Shown piece by piece: positions 24,792-33,089 of a DNA stretch of 58,000 nt (its first letter is position 1; each line of letters opens with the position of its first letter). A program made the position numbers and the translations under genes. The stretch comes from an uncultured Eggerthellaceae bacterium. Its GTDB lineage: Bacteria; Actinomycetota; Coriobacteriia; Coriobacteriales; Eggerthellaceae. The notes under the pieces were generated by a model. It was not told the DNA's origin, did no database searches, and saw nothing but the letters and a program-made list of their open reading frames with translations. The stretch spans positions 1 to 58,000 of the forward strand of contig CAIFEG010000010.1 of NCBI GenBank assembly GCA_903789415.1, written 5' to 3'.

Positions 24792-26843
24792 ATGAGCGAA
24801 AATTACGGCGATCACACAGTTACTGAAGCAAGGAAGATGAATAAATCTGTCCCTAGAAAGAGAGTCTGGCTTCTTTCGTGGAATGTAGATAACTGGAAAT
24901 GGGACGGATACGCCGAAATGTGTCAACAGACAAAAATGGGGGTTCCGGTTATTGAAGGCTGGTCCTGTTTAAATACTCATCCTAAAAACGGTGATGAGGT
25001 ATTTCTTATAAAACTTGGAAATTTACCGAAAGGAATAGTTGGTCACGGAATAGTTGTCCGAAAGAGTTATAAAAGTAAAAACGAGCACCATGTTTCGCAT
25101 AAGTCCGCGAAGAAAAAAACAATCAGGTATATAGATGTTAAATTCGATCGACTGATTGATTATGAGAAAGAAAAGTATCTTCCGCAGCGTGAACTACAGA
25201 GAAAATGCGGGGCACAGTATTGGAGCCCTCAAGGCTCAGGTATTGAAATCAAACCAGAAGTAGTTCCAGTGCTCCATGAACTTTGGTGGTCTGTTACAAC
25301 CGATGAACATGAAATGGTTAAGTTCGATCATAATCTGATTTTATCTGGCCCTCCCGGAACAGGGAAAACATATAACTCCATCATCTATGCTGTGGCAATC
25401 TGTGAAGGCAAACCTTTAGAAAAAGTAAAAAAAGAGCCGTATAGTGAAATATTACGACGGTACAATTTGCTTAAAGATGCCGGTAGAATCGCATTTATAA
25501 CATTCCATCAATCCTATGGATATGAGGAATTTATCGAAGGTATCAAGCCAAAACTTGACGAGAATAGTGGCACGCTCGGATACATCATAGAAGATGGCGT
25601 ATTCAAAAACTTCTGTAATAGAGCTAAATCTGTCAAAGTGCAGACATTGACCGGTGCACAGATAAAACCTCAGCCTCAAATATGGGGAATGATACTTGGC
25701 GGCACCGGAATGACTGATCTCAAAAGACAATGCTTTAAAAATGGCGAAATACGACTTGGACGGGTAGAAGTCAAAGAGGAAGATGCCAACGGTGGCTTTA
25801 CGGGAAAAGCAGGTATGTTCGGACATTCTAAGCATATAATGTATGATTTCCAGAATACGATGGAGATAGGCGATGTTGTCGTCATCGAGAAAAATAGTAA
25901 AAGTGTCGATGCGATCGGCGTGATCACGGGCGATTGCGTCTATGACAAATCTCAGCCGCAATATCCAAGAAGTCGTTCTGTAGAATGGCTTGTAAAAGAT
26001 ATTGATAAGAATATTGTCCCATTCCTTTCTAATGGGAGAAAGCAGCTCCCAAGGTTTTCGGTTTTCTCTTTCGACTATATCGGAATTAATTCGATTGCGC
26101 AGATTGTTAACGAATACCGAGATGATCAGGTTGTAAAAGTGCAACAAGAAACGAAACCATATGTGTTCATCATCGATGAGATTAATAGAGGGAACATCTC
26201 AAAGATATTCGGAGAGCTGATAACGCTTATTGAAGATAAGAAACGCGCAGGTGCCGAGGAAGCGATGGATGCCATCCTCCCATACTCAAGGGAATCCTTC
26301 TCTGTACCACAGAATGTATATATCCTAAGCACCATGAACACAGCTGATCGATCAATCGCATTGATGGATACGGCGCTCAGAAGGCGTTTCGAATTTGAAG
26401 AAATGATGCCTGAATCCGGCGTTCTGAAAGAACTGGGCATCGAGACAATTGTGATTGACGGCGTTGAGCTCAATATAGCTCGGATGTTGGATACCATCAA
26501 CGAGAGAATCGAATATCTCTTTGATCGTGAACATACTATTGGACATGCTTTCTTTGTAAAATTGGCTGACAATCCATCAATAGATACTCTATCTGGCATC
26601 TTCAAGAAGAAAGTTGTTCCATTACTCCAGGAGTATTTCTTCGAAGACTACGAAAAAATCCAGCTGGTGTTGGGAGACAACAAAAAAGACGATGAATATA
26701 AATTTATTTTGGACACGCCTGTAAAGGTCAAGGACATCTTCAATGGGAACCCAGATGTTGATCTTCCGGAAAAGCGATACCAGATTCAGGAGTCTGCGTT
26801 CGACAAGATTCAGAGTTATAAATTGATAGGCAAGGATTTATGA
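24792..26843 (+). CDS. mcrB: McrB-like GTPase/AAA+ restriction subunit with two EVE/PUA-like domains
   Basis: A 683-residue McrB-type motor subunit. Residues about 20-165 resemble an EVE/PUA-like reader (WLLSWNVDNWKW, GDEVFLIKLG, GIVGHGIVV). The AAA+ core has Walker A GPPGTGKT (186-193), Walker B VFIIDEINRGNISKIFGEL (about 458) and STMNTADRSIALMDTALRRRFEF. A second EVE-like segment (about 298-400: WGMILGG, GDVVVIEKNSKSVDAIGVI, RSVEWL) is inserted between Walker A and B. McrBC-type systems cut DNA bearing modified bases, chiefly phage DNA. The start is ATG 24792 after GGAAGGAATAG; it overlaps mcrC by four bases. Confidence 0.9.
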   Translation: MSENYGDHTVTEARKMNKSVPRKRVWLLSWNVDNWKWDGYAEMCQQTKMGVPVIEGWSCLNTHPKNGDEVFLIKLGNLPKGIVGHGIVVRKSYKSKNEHHVSHKSAKKKTIRYIDVKFDRLIDYEKEKYLPQRELQRKCGAQYWSPQGSGIEIKPEVVPVLHELWWSVTTDEHEMVKFDHNLILSGPPGTGKTYNSIIYAVAICEGKPLEKVKKEPYSEILRRYNLLKDAGRIAFITFHQSYGYEEFIEGIKPKLDENSGTLGYIIEDGVFKNFCNRAKSVKVQTLTGAQIKPQPQIWGMILGGTGMTDLKRQCFKNGEIRLGRVEVKEEDANGGFTGKAGMFGHSKHIMYDFQNTMEIGDVVVIEKNSKSVDAIGVITGDCVYDKSQPQYPRSRSVEWLVKDIDKNIVPFLSNGRKQLPRFSVFSFDYIGINSIAQIVNEYRDDQVVKVQQETKPYVFIIDEINRGNISKIFGELITLIEDKKRAGAEEAMDAILPYSRESFSVPQNVYILSTMNTADRSIALMDTALRRRFEFEEMMPESGVLKELGIETIVIDGVELNIARMLDTINERIEYLFDREHTIGHAFFVKLADNPSIDTLSGIFKKKVVPLLQEYFFEDYEKIQLVLGDNKKDDEYKFILDTPVKVKDIFNGNPDVDLPEKRYQIQESAFDKIQSYKLIGKDL

Positions 26844-28180
26844 ATGGAAAATTGCTGGAAGTAAGGGAGTTTGACAAGATATCTTGTAACCCGGATTTCA
26901 AAGCTGAATATGCTTACCTTCCTGAGGACACTTTTCATGACCTGCAGGAATTTATATATTCTTTCCCTAGCGATAAGGAATATTCAGATGCCCTCGAATT
27001 TCTTAAGCCTGGCTATCGAAGGAACGTAGGCGATATCATCTCTGTAAGCAACTATGTTGGTCTGATTCAGATGCGTAATGGCTATCAGATCCAGGTGCTT
27101 CCCAAGATTGATCTTGGCACAGATGAGGACAACGGAAACCAAGAGACAAAGCGTATATTCCTGCGTATGTTGAGAAGCATTAAGTATTTTCCGGGCAAAG
27201 TTTTTAATGAAGCAAACTTAAAAATGGATAAAATGACGCTTTATGAAATCTTCATTAATATGTATTTGCAGGAAGTAAGAAATCTTGTAAAACGTGGAAT
27301 TAAATCTTCCTATGTGCTGCAGGAAGGCAATCTGAAGTTTTTCAAAGGAAAACTTGCTGTCAATGAAAATATTAAGCTGAACATCGCCCACAAAGAACGT
27401 TTTTTCGTAAGATATGATGACTACTTGGTGGACCGGCCGGAAAATCGGCTTATCAAATCGACACTTTTCAAGCTGTACGGCATCACTGAAAGCGCGGAAA
27501 ATAAGAGAGATATCCGCCGCTTGCTGACAGCGTTTGAAATGGTCAATCCTTCAACAAATTATCAGAGAGATTTCTCCCGAGTTGTTATCGACAGAAATAC
27601 AAAGGACTACGACATGTTGATGCGTTGGTCCAGGGTCTTCCTCTTAAACAAGAGCTTTTCGACATTTTCAGGAAGCCAAAATGCGAGAGCATTACTGTTT
27701 CCAATGGAGAGAGTGTTCGAATCCTACATTGCACAGCAGCTGAAGAAAGCACTTTGCGATTCAGGCTGCGAAGTTACTGCGCAGGATAAAGGTCATTATC
27801 TATTTGATTCACCGAAACGTTTTGCTCTAAGGCCGGATATTGTCATTACCAGAGAAGATGGGTCAAAGATCGTCCTGGATACGAAATGGAAGAGCTTGGT
27901 AAACTCTCCACAAAATAATTATGGCATTTCGCAGGCGGATATGTATCAGATGTATGTCTATTCAAAAAAATACGAAACGTCGGAAGTTTGGCTGATCTAT
28001 CCAATAAACAATGAAATGCGAGGCAATAATGAGATATCATTCAAAAGCAATGATGGCGTAAGCGTGAGATTGTTCTTTGTTGATCTGGCAAGAGAACGAT
28101 TTTATGAAAGCGTTCGCACGTTATGCGATCAGTTAGTGCCAAGCAGTGATAAAGCGAACAGTGAACGAATTACCGAATAA
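26840..28180 (+). CDS. mcrC: McrC-like nuclease subunit of a type IV restriction system
   Basis: A 446-residue McrC homologue of the McrBC 5-methylcytosine-dependent restriction family. The C-terminal PD-(D/E)XK nuclease is seen as LRPDIVI (about residue 330) and VLDTKWK (about 347). The N-terminal part should dock on the McrB ring. Its ATG overlaps the mcrB stop (ATGA), so the two are translationally coupled. Codon use is richer in AGA and AT-ending codons than the neighbours, which suggests acquisition. Confidence 0.92.
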   Translation: MNGKLLEVREFDKISCNPDFKAEYAYLPEDTFHDLQEFIYSFPSDKEYSDALEFLKPGYRRNVGDIISVSNYVGLIQMRNGYQIQVLPKIDLGTDEDNGNQETKRIFLRMLRSIKYFPGKVFNEANLKMDKMTLYEIFINMYLQEVRNLVKRGIKSSYVLQEGNLKFFKGKLAVNENIKLNIAHKERFFVRYDDYLVDRPENRLIKSTLFKLYGITESAENKRDIRRLLTAFEMVNPSTNYQRDFSRVVIDRNTKDYDMLMRWSRVFLLNKSFSTFSGSQNARALLFPMERVFESYIAQQLKKALCDSGCEVTAQDKGHYLFDSPKRFALRPDIVITREDGSKIVLDTKWKSLVNSPQNNYGISQADMYQMYVYSKKYETSEVWLIYPINNEMRGNNEISFKSNDGVSVRLFFVDLARERFYESVRTLCDQLVPSSDKANSERITE

Positions 28181-28202
28181 CAGATCGAGATTTAAAGAGA
28201 AT

Positions 28203-28328
28203 ATGCCATTATTGATTGCTCTTATGATTGGACTATTCATTTTAGGCAAGATTCAAAACCTAAAGCCGGCATTATATAGATTGTGGACAACCGATCTGAT
28301 AAGAAGATTGCTAATAAAAGAATACTAA
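28203..28328 (+). CDS. Possible small membrane peptide downstream of mcrC
   Basis: A 41-residue frame starting MPLLIALMIGLFILGKI has one hydrophobic segment followed by a basic tail. The same frame is open further upstream to an ATG at 28146 that overlaps mcrC. No family is recognised and no clear ribosome site precedes either start. It may be a remnant. Confidence 0.2.
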   Translation: MPLLIALMIGLFILGKIQNLKPALYRLWTTDLIRRLLIKEY

Positions 28329-28714
28329 TGTGTCAAATTCTACGACTCACTTGAATATTCAGTAGTTAAGCTATTTTCAAAAGCAGATGAATTGAACTGA
28401 AAAGTCGTTCCAATAAGGGCTACTTTTTTCTGGTATGAGAAAAGTGATAGCGGATGATTTTGAGTATATTCCAGAGTCAGACATTCAATTGTTGTATTGG
28501 CTAATTCAAATTTATCAGATAGGCGAAGAGCCTATGTTTCCCGGTCATTTTCCCCATACTTTCGATTTTTGATATAAATCTGGCATTCATACATAGTGGT
28601 TTCTAGACACACATAGAATCGATACGCCTTCTCACTTGAGAAGATGTCGAATAGGAACCTAAACAGATATCTGTTTGCGATACGGTCAATGCCCAGGTTG
28701 ATGAAAGGAAAAAC
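28329..28714. other. Right part of the McrBC island, no credible gene
   Basis: These 386 bases are AT-rich. One short frame (28435-28572, 45 residues, MRKVIADDFEYIPESD...) has no ribosome site and no recognised family. A CTTCTCA-CT-TGAGAAG inverted repeat lies at 28628-28643, inside the decayed rlmD-like 3' end (28610-28654). The last 60 bases carry the GAAAGGAAA ribosome site of the next gene. Confidence 0.5.
28610..28654 (+). pseudogene. Decayed duplicate of the rlmD 3' end
   Basis: Read in frame, this stretch gives HIESIRLLT, a stop, then EDVE and a stop, against HVETVCLLNREDVV and stop at the end of the intact gene. The 45-base alignment is gapless, 31 of 45 identical, with several differences at third positions or transitions. 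The core GAGAAGATGTCG (28638-28649) is identical in both. This is what insertion of an element at the 3' end of rlmD would leave. Confidence 0.6.
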
Positions 28715-29041
28715 ATGAGCCTTACAGTGAATCTTTACTACAAAGGGACAAACGGTAGTGCGAGAAAATTTGCTGATGAGATGGAAGAAAGCGGCGTTGC
28801 TGCCGCAATACGCGCAGAAGACGGCAATCTTCGATACGACTATTTCATTCCGCTGCATGATCCTGAGACAATTCTTTTGATTGACAGTTGGCGTGATCAG
28901 GAAGCATTAGATAAGCATCACGCATCGCCGATGATGCAGCAGCTTGCGGAACTTCGCGATAAGTACGATCTGCATATGAAAGCCGAGCGGTACGTTTCAG
29001 TTGAAGAGCCGGAGGGCGAAGATAAGTTTATTCGAAAATAG
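28715..29041 (+). CDS. Antibiotic biosynthesis monooxygenase (ABM) domain protein
   Basis: A 108-residue dimeric ferredoxin-like fold protein of the ABM/quinol monooxygenase superfamily. The pattern LRYDYFIPLHDPETILLIDSWRDQEALDKHHASPMMQQL is typical. Members act on quinols or haem-like substrates without a metal or flavin, but the substrate here is unknown. The ribosome site GAAAGGAAA precedes ATG 28715. It ends near a shared terminator with the flavodoxin pair. Confidence 0.82.
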   Translation: MSLTVNLYYKGTNGSARKFADEMEESGVAAAIRAEDGNLRYDYFIPLHDPETILLIDSWRDQEALDKHHASPMMQQLAELRDKYDLHMKAERYVSVEEPEGEDKFIRK

Positions 29042-29119
29042 GGCACAATGGTGCCAGACACGTGTGAGCTACATGTGCTGAGATACATATGTGTGAAATA
29101 TAAATGGTGTTGATATTAC

Positions 29120-29148
29120 AAAAAGAGCCTGGGCAAATGTCCAGGCTC
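29120..29148 (-). terminator. Terminator between the ABM gene and the flavodoxin pair
   Basis: GAGCCTGG (29125-29132) pairs with CCAGGCTC (29141-29148). On the minus strand the stem is followed by TTTTT (complement of 29120-29124). It serves the flavodoxin genes and probably also the convergent ABM gene. Confidence 0.82.
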
Positions 29149-29215
29149 ATATACTTCTTCAGGTGCAATAAATCTTCAGCTAAAACGTTTCGTTAAAAAG
29201 CGTTTGTGCAAGAAA

Positions 29216-29674
29216 TTAAGCAAAAATGTCTCCGGAAATTCTGCCGTTTGCCATTTTGCCTTCAATAATATTGAGCTGCGGATAGGCGCGCTTCAGATCT
29301 TCAACCGCTGCGCCAATTCCTGAACCGCCCGATGTAGCAAACAGATACACCTGCTTGCCGGCAAAATCATTTGCATCTAAGAATGTTTTTACCACATTGG
29401 GAGCCACGCCCCACCAAATGGGGAAGCCAAGATACAGCTTGTCATATTTCGCAGTATCTACCGGTGCGTTCGTGATTGCGGGTCGAATGCTTGGATCGTT
29501 CTTTTCCTGTGTGCTTCTTGAATTTGAGTCGGTCCAGTCAAGGTCAGCACGTGAATAGGGTGTCTCTGGTTCGATTGATATCAGGTCAGCACCAGCCGCT
29601 TGGGCTAAGTCCTTTGCCTTTCTTGCGGTGTTTCCATTTTTTGCTGATGAAAAATATGCTACTAACGTTGCCAT
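29216..29674 (-). CDS. Flavodoxin-fold protein
   Basis: A 152-residue protein with the Flavodoxin_4 pattern: VAYFSSAKNGNTARKAKDLAQ for the FMN phosphate loop, YDKLYLGFPIWWGVAPNVVKTFL, and YLFATSGGSGIG. These are small electron carriers or reductases binding FMN. It lies 21 bases after a second flavodoxin-like gene, under a promoter with two TetR-type operators. The pair may detoxify quinones or similar compounds; this is inferred from context. Confidence 0.88.
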   Translation of the reverse strand: MATLVAYFSSAKNGNTARKAKDLAQAAGADLISIEPETPYSRADLDWTDSNSRSTQEKNDPSIRPAITNAPVDTAKYDKLYLGFPIWWGVAPNVVKTFLDANDFAGKQVYLFATSGGSGIGAAVEDLKRAYPQLNIIEGKMANGRISGDIFA

Positions 29675-29695
29675 GATATGTACTCCTATCAGTCT

Positions 29696-30232
29696 CTAGC
29701 GTACGTTTTTCCCAAATTGATATGCCTGTGTAACGTATAGTGATCTCTTTGTCATGCTTGGGGTTCCACACCCATATCCAAGAATTTCACCTTTATCCTG
29801 GAATCCACAATAACGCACCAGGGTTTTGTAATGAGCATCAAGTGCATCAAAGGTCCAATCTGAAGAGTTCCATGCAACAGCCAGGAGCGCCGTTGCAAGA
29901 TGTTTTGCATGCAGGCTGGAATTAAATGCACAGAAACGGTCGATAACGGCTTTCAGCTGGGCGGTCATTCCGTAGTAATACAGCGGTGTCGCAAAAACGA
30001 GCATATCGGCATCGAGTATTTGCGCGCGCAGTGTCTCCATGCCGTCTTTTTGGACGCATGGTCCCTCGTATCCGCAGGCCACACATCCCGTACAAGGGTG
30101 AATGTTTGCATGAGCAACATCGACGATGTGGATGGAATGGCCAGCTTCACGTGCACCATCGGCAAAAGCGTGGGACAGGATTGCGGTTGACCCATTTTGA
30201 TTCGGACTGCCTTGTAGTATGAGGATGTTCAT
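29696..30232 (-). CDS. Flavodoxin-family NAD(P)H-dependent FMN reductase-like protein
   Basis: A 178-residue flavoprotein: MNILILQGSPNQNGSTAIL (FMN loop), a cysteine motif CTGCVACGYEGPC, and DADMLVFATPLYYYGMTAQLKAVIDRF. The CxxC-type cysteines are typical of the iron-sulphur flavoprotein/multimeric flavodoxin group. ATG 30232 is selected for its AGAGGAGG ribosome site; an open frame extends upstream but without the family start. It is the first gene of the TetR-controlled pair. Confidence 0.88.
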   Translation of the reverse strand: MNILILQGSPNQNGSTAILSHAFADGAREAGHSIHIVDVAHANIHPCTGCVACGYEGPCVQKDGMETLRAQILDADMLVFATPLYYYGMTAQLKAVIDRFCAFNSSLHAKHLATALLAVAWNSSDWTFDALDAHYKTLVRYCGFQDKGEILGYGCGTPSMTKRSLYVTQAYQFGKNVR

Positions 30233-30324
30233 AAGCGTCCTCCTCTCTGCCATGAAAATCTTCCGAGATGATCTCAAGATGAGATCTCGAGATGTTTCGT
30301 CCGTCAATTGCGGACAGATTTTAC

Positions 30325-30337
30325 TGACGTTGTGTCA
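30325..30337. promoter_or_regulatory. TetR-type operator, site 1
   Basis: TGAC-GTTGT-GTCA, a TGAC-N5-GTCA palindrome flanked by matching C and G. It lies just downstream of the predicted -10 of the flavodoxin promoter. The same pattern recurs at 30363 and 31060. Confidence 0.7.
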
Positions 30338-30347
30338 GCGCAATCAT

Positions 30348-30376
30348 ATTATTACATTAACCTGACAGTATGTCAA
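30348..30376 (-). promoter_or_regulatory. Promoter of the flavodoxin pair
   Basis: On the minus strand, TTGACA (30376-30371) and AATAAT (30353-30348) are 17 bases apart. The -35 is embedded in operator site 2. Confidence 0.55.
30363..30375. promoter_or_regulatory. TetR-type operator, site 2
   Basis: TGAC-AGTAT-GTCA, overlapping the -35 box of the flavodoxin promoter. Its centre is 38 bases from site 1. Confidence 0.72.
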
Positions 30377-30398
30377 TATAATTTATATCCAATAACTT

Positions 30399-31019
30399 TT
30401 ATTGAAACAATTTTGAAAGAAGGGAATACGTTAAATCGTATACCGTCATTTTTGGATGGGGCGTTCCTACCTTATCCATTGCTTCCTTTTGCTTTTCGGT
30501 AATGTGCGAGTATGGATACACTCCATGCAGATAAGGAAAGAACTGAAAGCGAATCTTGAAGCACTCCTGCGTCGATTTTTTAGGTAAGAATTTATGCAGA
30601 CAGACATCAAAAGCTTCAAATGCCCTCTGCATCGCGGCTTTATATTCAAGAAGGCGTTCTGGTCTGCTGTTATCTTCAATTTCGTTGAAATTTGTAGACA
30701 GAATTCTCAGCATTGTTTCGCGTTGTTCAAGCGTATGTGCCACAGCGGAAGCGAGCTCATCTGCACTCAACGTTTCGTTGTGCTCCGCAATCGACCGCAA
30801 ATCCTCAGCCCAGTTATTGGTTTCCCTGGTAATCAGCCCTAAAAAGATTTCTTCGATCGTCTGGAAATAGTTGTAGATAGAAGGCCGTGAGAAACTGGTA
30901 AACGTTGCAATATCTTTCATGGTTACGTTGCGGTAGGAGGTCTTCTGGTAAAGCGAGGCACACGCATCGAGGATTTCATCCTTGCGCTCTTGTACTTTTT
31001 CGCTACTGATCTTTGGCAT
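30399..31019 (-). CDS. TetR-family transcriptional regulator
   Basis: A 206-residue TetR repressor. The N-terminal helix-turn-helix is RKDEILDACASLYQKTSYRNVTMKDIATFTSFSRPSIYNYF (described by residues 10-50), followed by a ligand-binding region that matches the FMN-pair-associated subgroup of anaerobes. ATG 31019 has a strong AAAGGAGG site; the in-frame ATG at 31073 lacks one. Three TGAC-N5-GTCA sites lie in its own promoter and that of the flavodoxin genes downstream, so it probably represses both. Confidence 0.9.
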   Translation of the reverse strand: MPKISSEKVQERKDEILDACASLYQKTSYRNVTMKDIATFTSFSRPSIYNYFQTIEEIFLGLITRETNNWAEDLRSIAEHNETLSADELASAVAHTLEQRETMLRILSTNFNEIEDNSRPERLLEYKAAMQRAFEAFDVCLHKFLPKKSTQECFKIRFQFFPYLHGVYPYSHITEKQKEAMDKVGTPHPKMTVYDLTYSLLSKLFQ

Positions 31020-31322
31020 TTTTCCTCCTTTAGCTTCGCAATTCAGTATGGTCTTATTCTGACACGAAGTCAATTAAAATATCAATTTGATATCAGCCGT
31101 TGCAGAAATTGAGGCGGATGCCCATACGCAATGCAACTTCTGGAAACTTCGAATCCGCGCAACCCCGAACCCACATAGCGCGAACCCATATATGTACTTT
31201 TTTCGGTGAGCAAACTGGGAAATCATTTGGCTTATTGAGGTGACGGTATACTTTTAAAAGATCATCAAGAGCCTACAAGTCATAAGGACCCTACAACGCA
31301 TAGGGTGAATGGAGCGCATTGC
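31020..31322. promoter_or_regulatory. Divergent gap between tetR and the DUF554 gene
   Basis: The tetR side holds the promoter and operator (31045-31073). The remaining 250 bases contain an ATATCAA/TTGATAT inverted repeat near 31078-31094 and GCGCAACC/GCGAACCC-like words, but no gene and no firm promoter for the DUF554 gene. Confidence 0.5.
31045..31073 (-). promoter_or_regulatory. tetR promoter with TetR-type operator, site 3
   Basis: TTGACT (31073-31068) and CATACT (31050-31045) are 17 bases apart on the minus strand. TGAC-ACGAA-GTCA (31060-31072) overlaps the -35 in the same way as site 2, indicating autorepression. Confidence 0.62.
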
Positions 31323-32018
31323 GTGGGCATCATCGTTAACACATTAGCTATTTTTATCGGTACGTTGATCGGTTGCGTTTTGCATCGCGGCATCAGCGCG
31401 CGATACGAAAATGCCCTCTTCCTTGCCGTTGGCCTCATTGCATTTGGCGTGGGTATTGGTTATGTCGTACGCGAAATGCCTAATTGTCAGTACCTTGCGC
31501 TTCCCATCCTGAGCTTAGCTATCGGTGCGGTACTTGGTGAATGGTGGAATCTTGATGGCAGTGTGCATGGATTTGTAGAGCGACACATGACAGAGGGAAG
31601 TAAAACCGCAAACGGAATCATCTCAGCGACACTTTTATATTGTGTTGGAGCACTTTCGATTGTGGGACCAGTGATGTTGGCAACTACCGGCGATAACACC
31701 ATGTTGTTCACGAATGCATCGATGGATTTCATCACGGCAATGGTCTTTGGATCCACGTTTGGGTGGGGCATGCTCATTACGCCGCTGTTTCTATTTGCAT
31801 GGCAAGGCTCAATCTACGCCATTGCGAAATATGTATCTGCAGGCTTTTTTACGGGTGATCTGATAACGGAGCTTGCCGTCGTCGGTGGCTTTTTAGTCAT
31901 GACCACCGGCATTTCGCTGCTTAAAATCCGGGATATCAAAACGCTGAATTTACTTCCTGCGCTTTTGGTTCCTATCGTATTTTTTATGGTGAAAGATTTA
32001 GTAGGGCTGCCGTTCTAA
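31323..32018 (+). CDS. DUF554 membrane protein
   Basis: A 231-residue integral membrane protein of the DUF554/YdfK family: it opens with GIIVNTLAIFIGTLIG and has GAVLGEWWNLD and LLYCVGALSIVGPV, with about seven helices. The function is unknown; a transport role is often guessed. GTG 31323 gives the usual short N-terminus and has TGGAG upstream; an in-frame GTG at 31305 would add six residues. Confidence 0.88.
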   Translation: MGIIVNTLAIFIGTLIGCVLHRGISARYENALFLAVGLIAFGVGIGYVVREMPNCQYLALPILSLAIGAVLGEWWNLDGSVHGFVERHMTEGSKTANGIISATLLYCVGALSIVGPVMLATTGDNTMLFTNASMDFITAMVFGSTFGWGMLITPLFLFAWQGSIYAIAKYVSAGFFTGDLITELAVVGGFLVMTTGISLLKIRDIKTLNLLPALLVPIVFFMVKDLVGLPF

Positions 32019-32165
32019 AACTGCCCTTTTAACCTGCTGTTTCGAAGATTTCTATTCGCGGTCTGCATCCTTTGGAAATGCGCTACAGGAAATCCTCTAC
32101 AGGAAAGCTACCGAAAATTCTCCACAGGAAATGTGCTACCGCATCTTTGGCAATACATTTGATCG

Positions 32166-32936
32166 CTACACCAGGTACATCTTGTGAAGCGTGTCTTCTT
32201 CGGCAAACCCAACCCCGCATTCATTCTCTAAAAATGTCACGAAATTGCCGTATTTCTCATCGATCGCATCAAAGGCGGCATTGATATATTCAGGACGTGC
32301 CTCAAGAAGCGGTCCAATCTTGTCTGAAAGTTTTGGTTGCTTTTGTGCCCGAAATGCCTGATGAATAATTTTGTTCCGTCTATCTGCCAGCTCGTAATTT
32401 GTCTCGCAATAATCATGCATAATCTCGTCTTCGCCAACATTAAGTACGGAAAGAATAATGGCAATGACTAGGCCTGTACGATCTTTCCCATTACTGCAGT
32501 GAAAAAGTACGCCCTTATCTCCTGCATCTAACAGCGCTTTAAAAATTAAACGCCAACGCGGAGAAACGCGGGGGTCTACCATTTTGCGGTATACACCGCA
32601 GATGTCATAGGTATCTGGGTCCCATCTGCCCTGCAGAATTTCACGCCAATTGTAATCCTGAAACGTGAGTCCGAGCGTTTTTACCGGAACCATCGGAGCC
32701 ACAATATGTTTGATACCAGGGATTTGCGGGTCGGGCTCACCATTGCGCTCCATTCGTGTGCGCAGGTCAACAATGGTGCCAATGTTGAGCTCGCCTTGTA
32801 TGCGAGCAATATCCGCGGGAGTTGCATTGCTTAACAGGCCGCTTCGATAGAGCCGATGCGGTCGTACGTGTTGCTTATAAAGATTAGAGATGCCGCCTAA
32901 ATCTCGAAAGTTTGTGATTCCTTGCATCTTCGCCAT
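32166..32936 (-). CDS. Tyrosine-protein-phosphatase-like protein (Y_phosphatase3/IphP type)
   Basis: A 256-residue cysteine-dependent phosphatase. Signatures are the N-terminal ITNFRDLGGI, YRSGLLSNAT, IVDLRT and the active-site loop FHCSNGKDRTG. These enzymes hydrolyse phosphotyrosine, phosphoserine or phosphoinositide substrates; the natural one is unknown. No signal peptide is seen, so it is probably cytoplasmic. Three near-copies of an ACAGGAAA word lie just past its end (32085-32130). Confidence 0.88.
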   Translation of the reverse strand: MAKMQGITNFRDLGGISNLYKQHVRPHRLYRSGLLSNATPADIARIQGELNIGTIVDLRTRMERNGEPDPQIPGIKHIVAPMVPVKTLGLTFQDYNWREILQGRWDPDTYDICGVYRKMVDPRVSPRWRLIFKALLDAGDKGVLFHCSNGKDRTGLVIAIILSVLNVGEDEIMHDYCETNYELADRRNKIIHQAFRAQKQPKLSDKIGPLLEARPEYINAAFDAIDEKYGNFVTFLENECGVGFAEEDTLHKMYLV

Positions 32937-33089
32937 ATTGCCATGTATCCCTATGTAATGTCCCCTCAGATATTGTTTTATTGAACACTATTGTACCGTG
33001 AGCATCGTTTTGTTGTGTACGGGTGCTGTTCTAAGATAAGTAAGATACATACATATCGAAGTTCAACTGTTGTTGGGAAAGACCACTAC

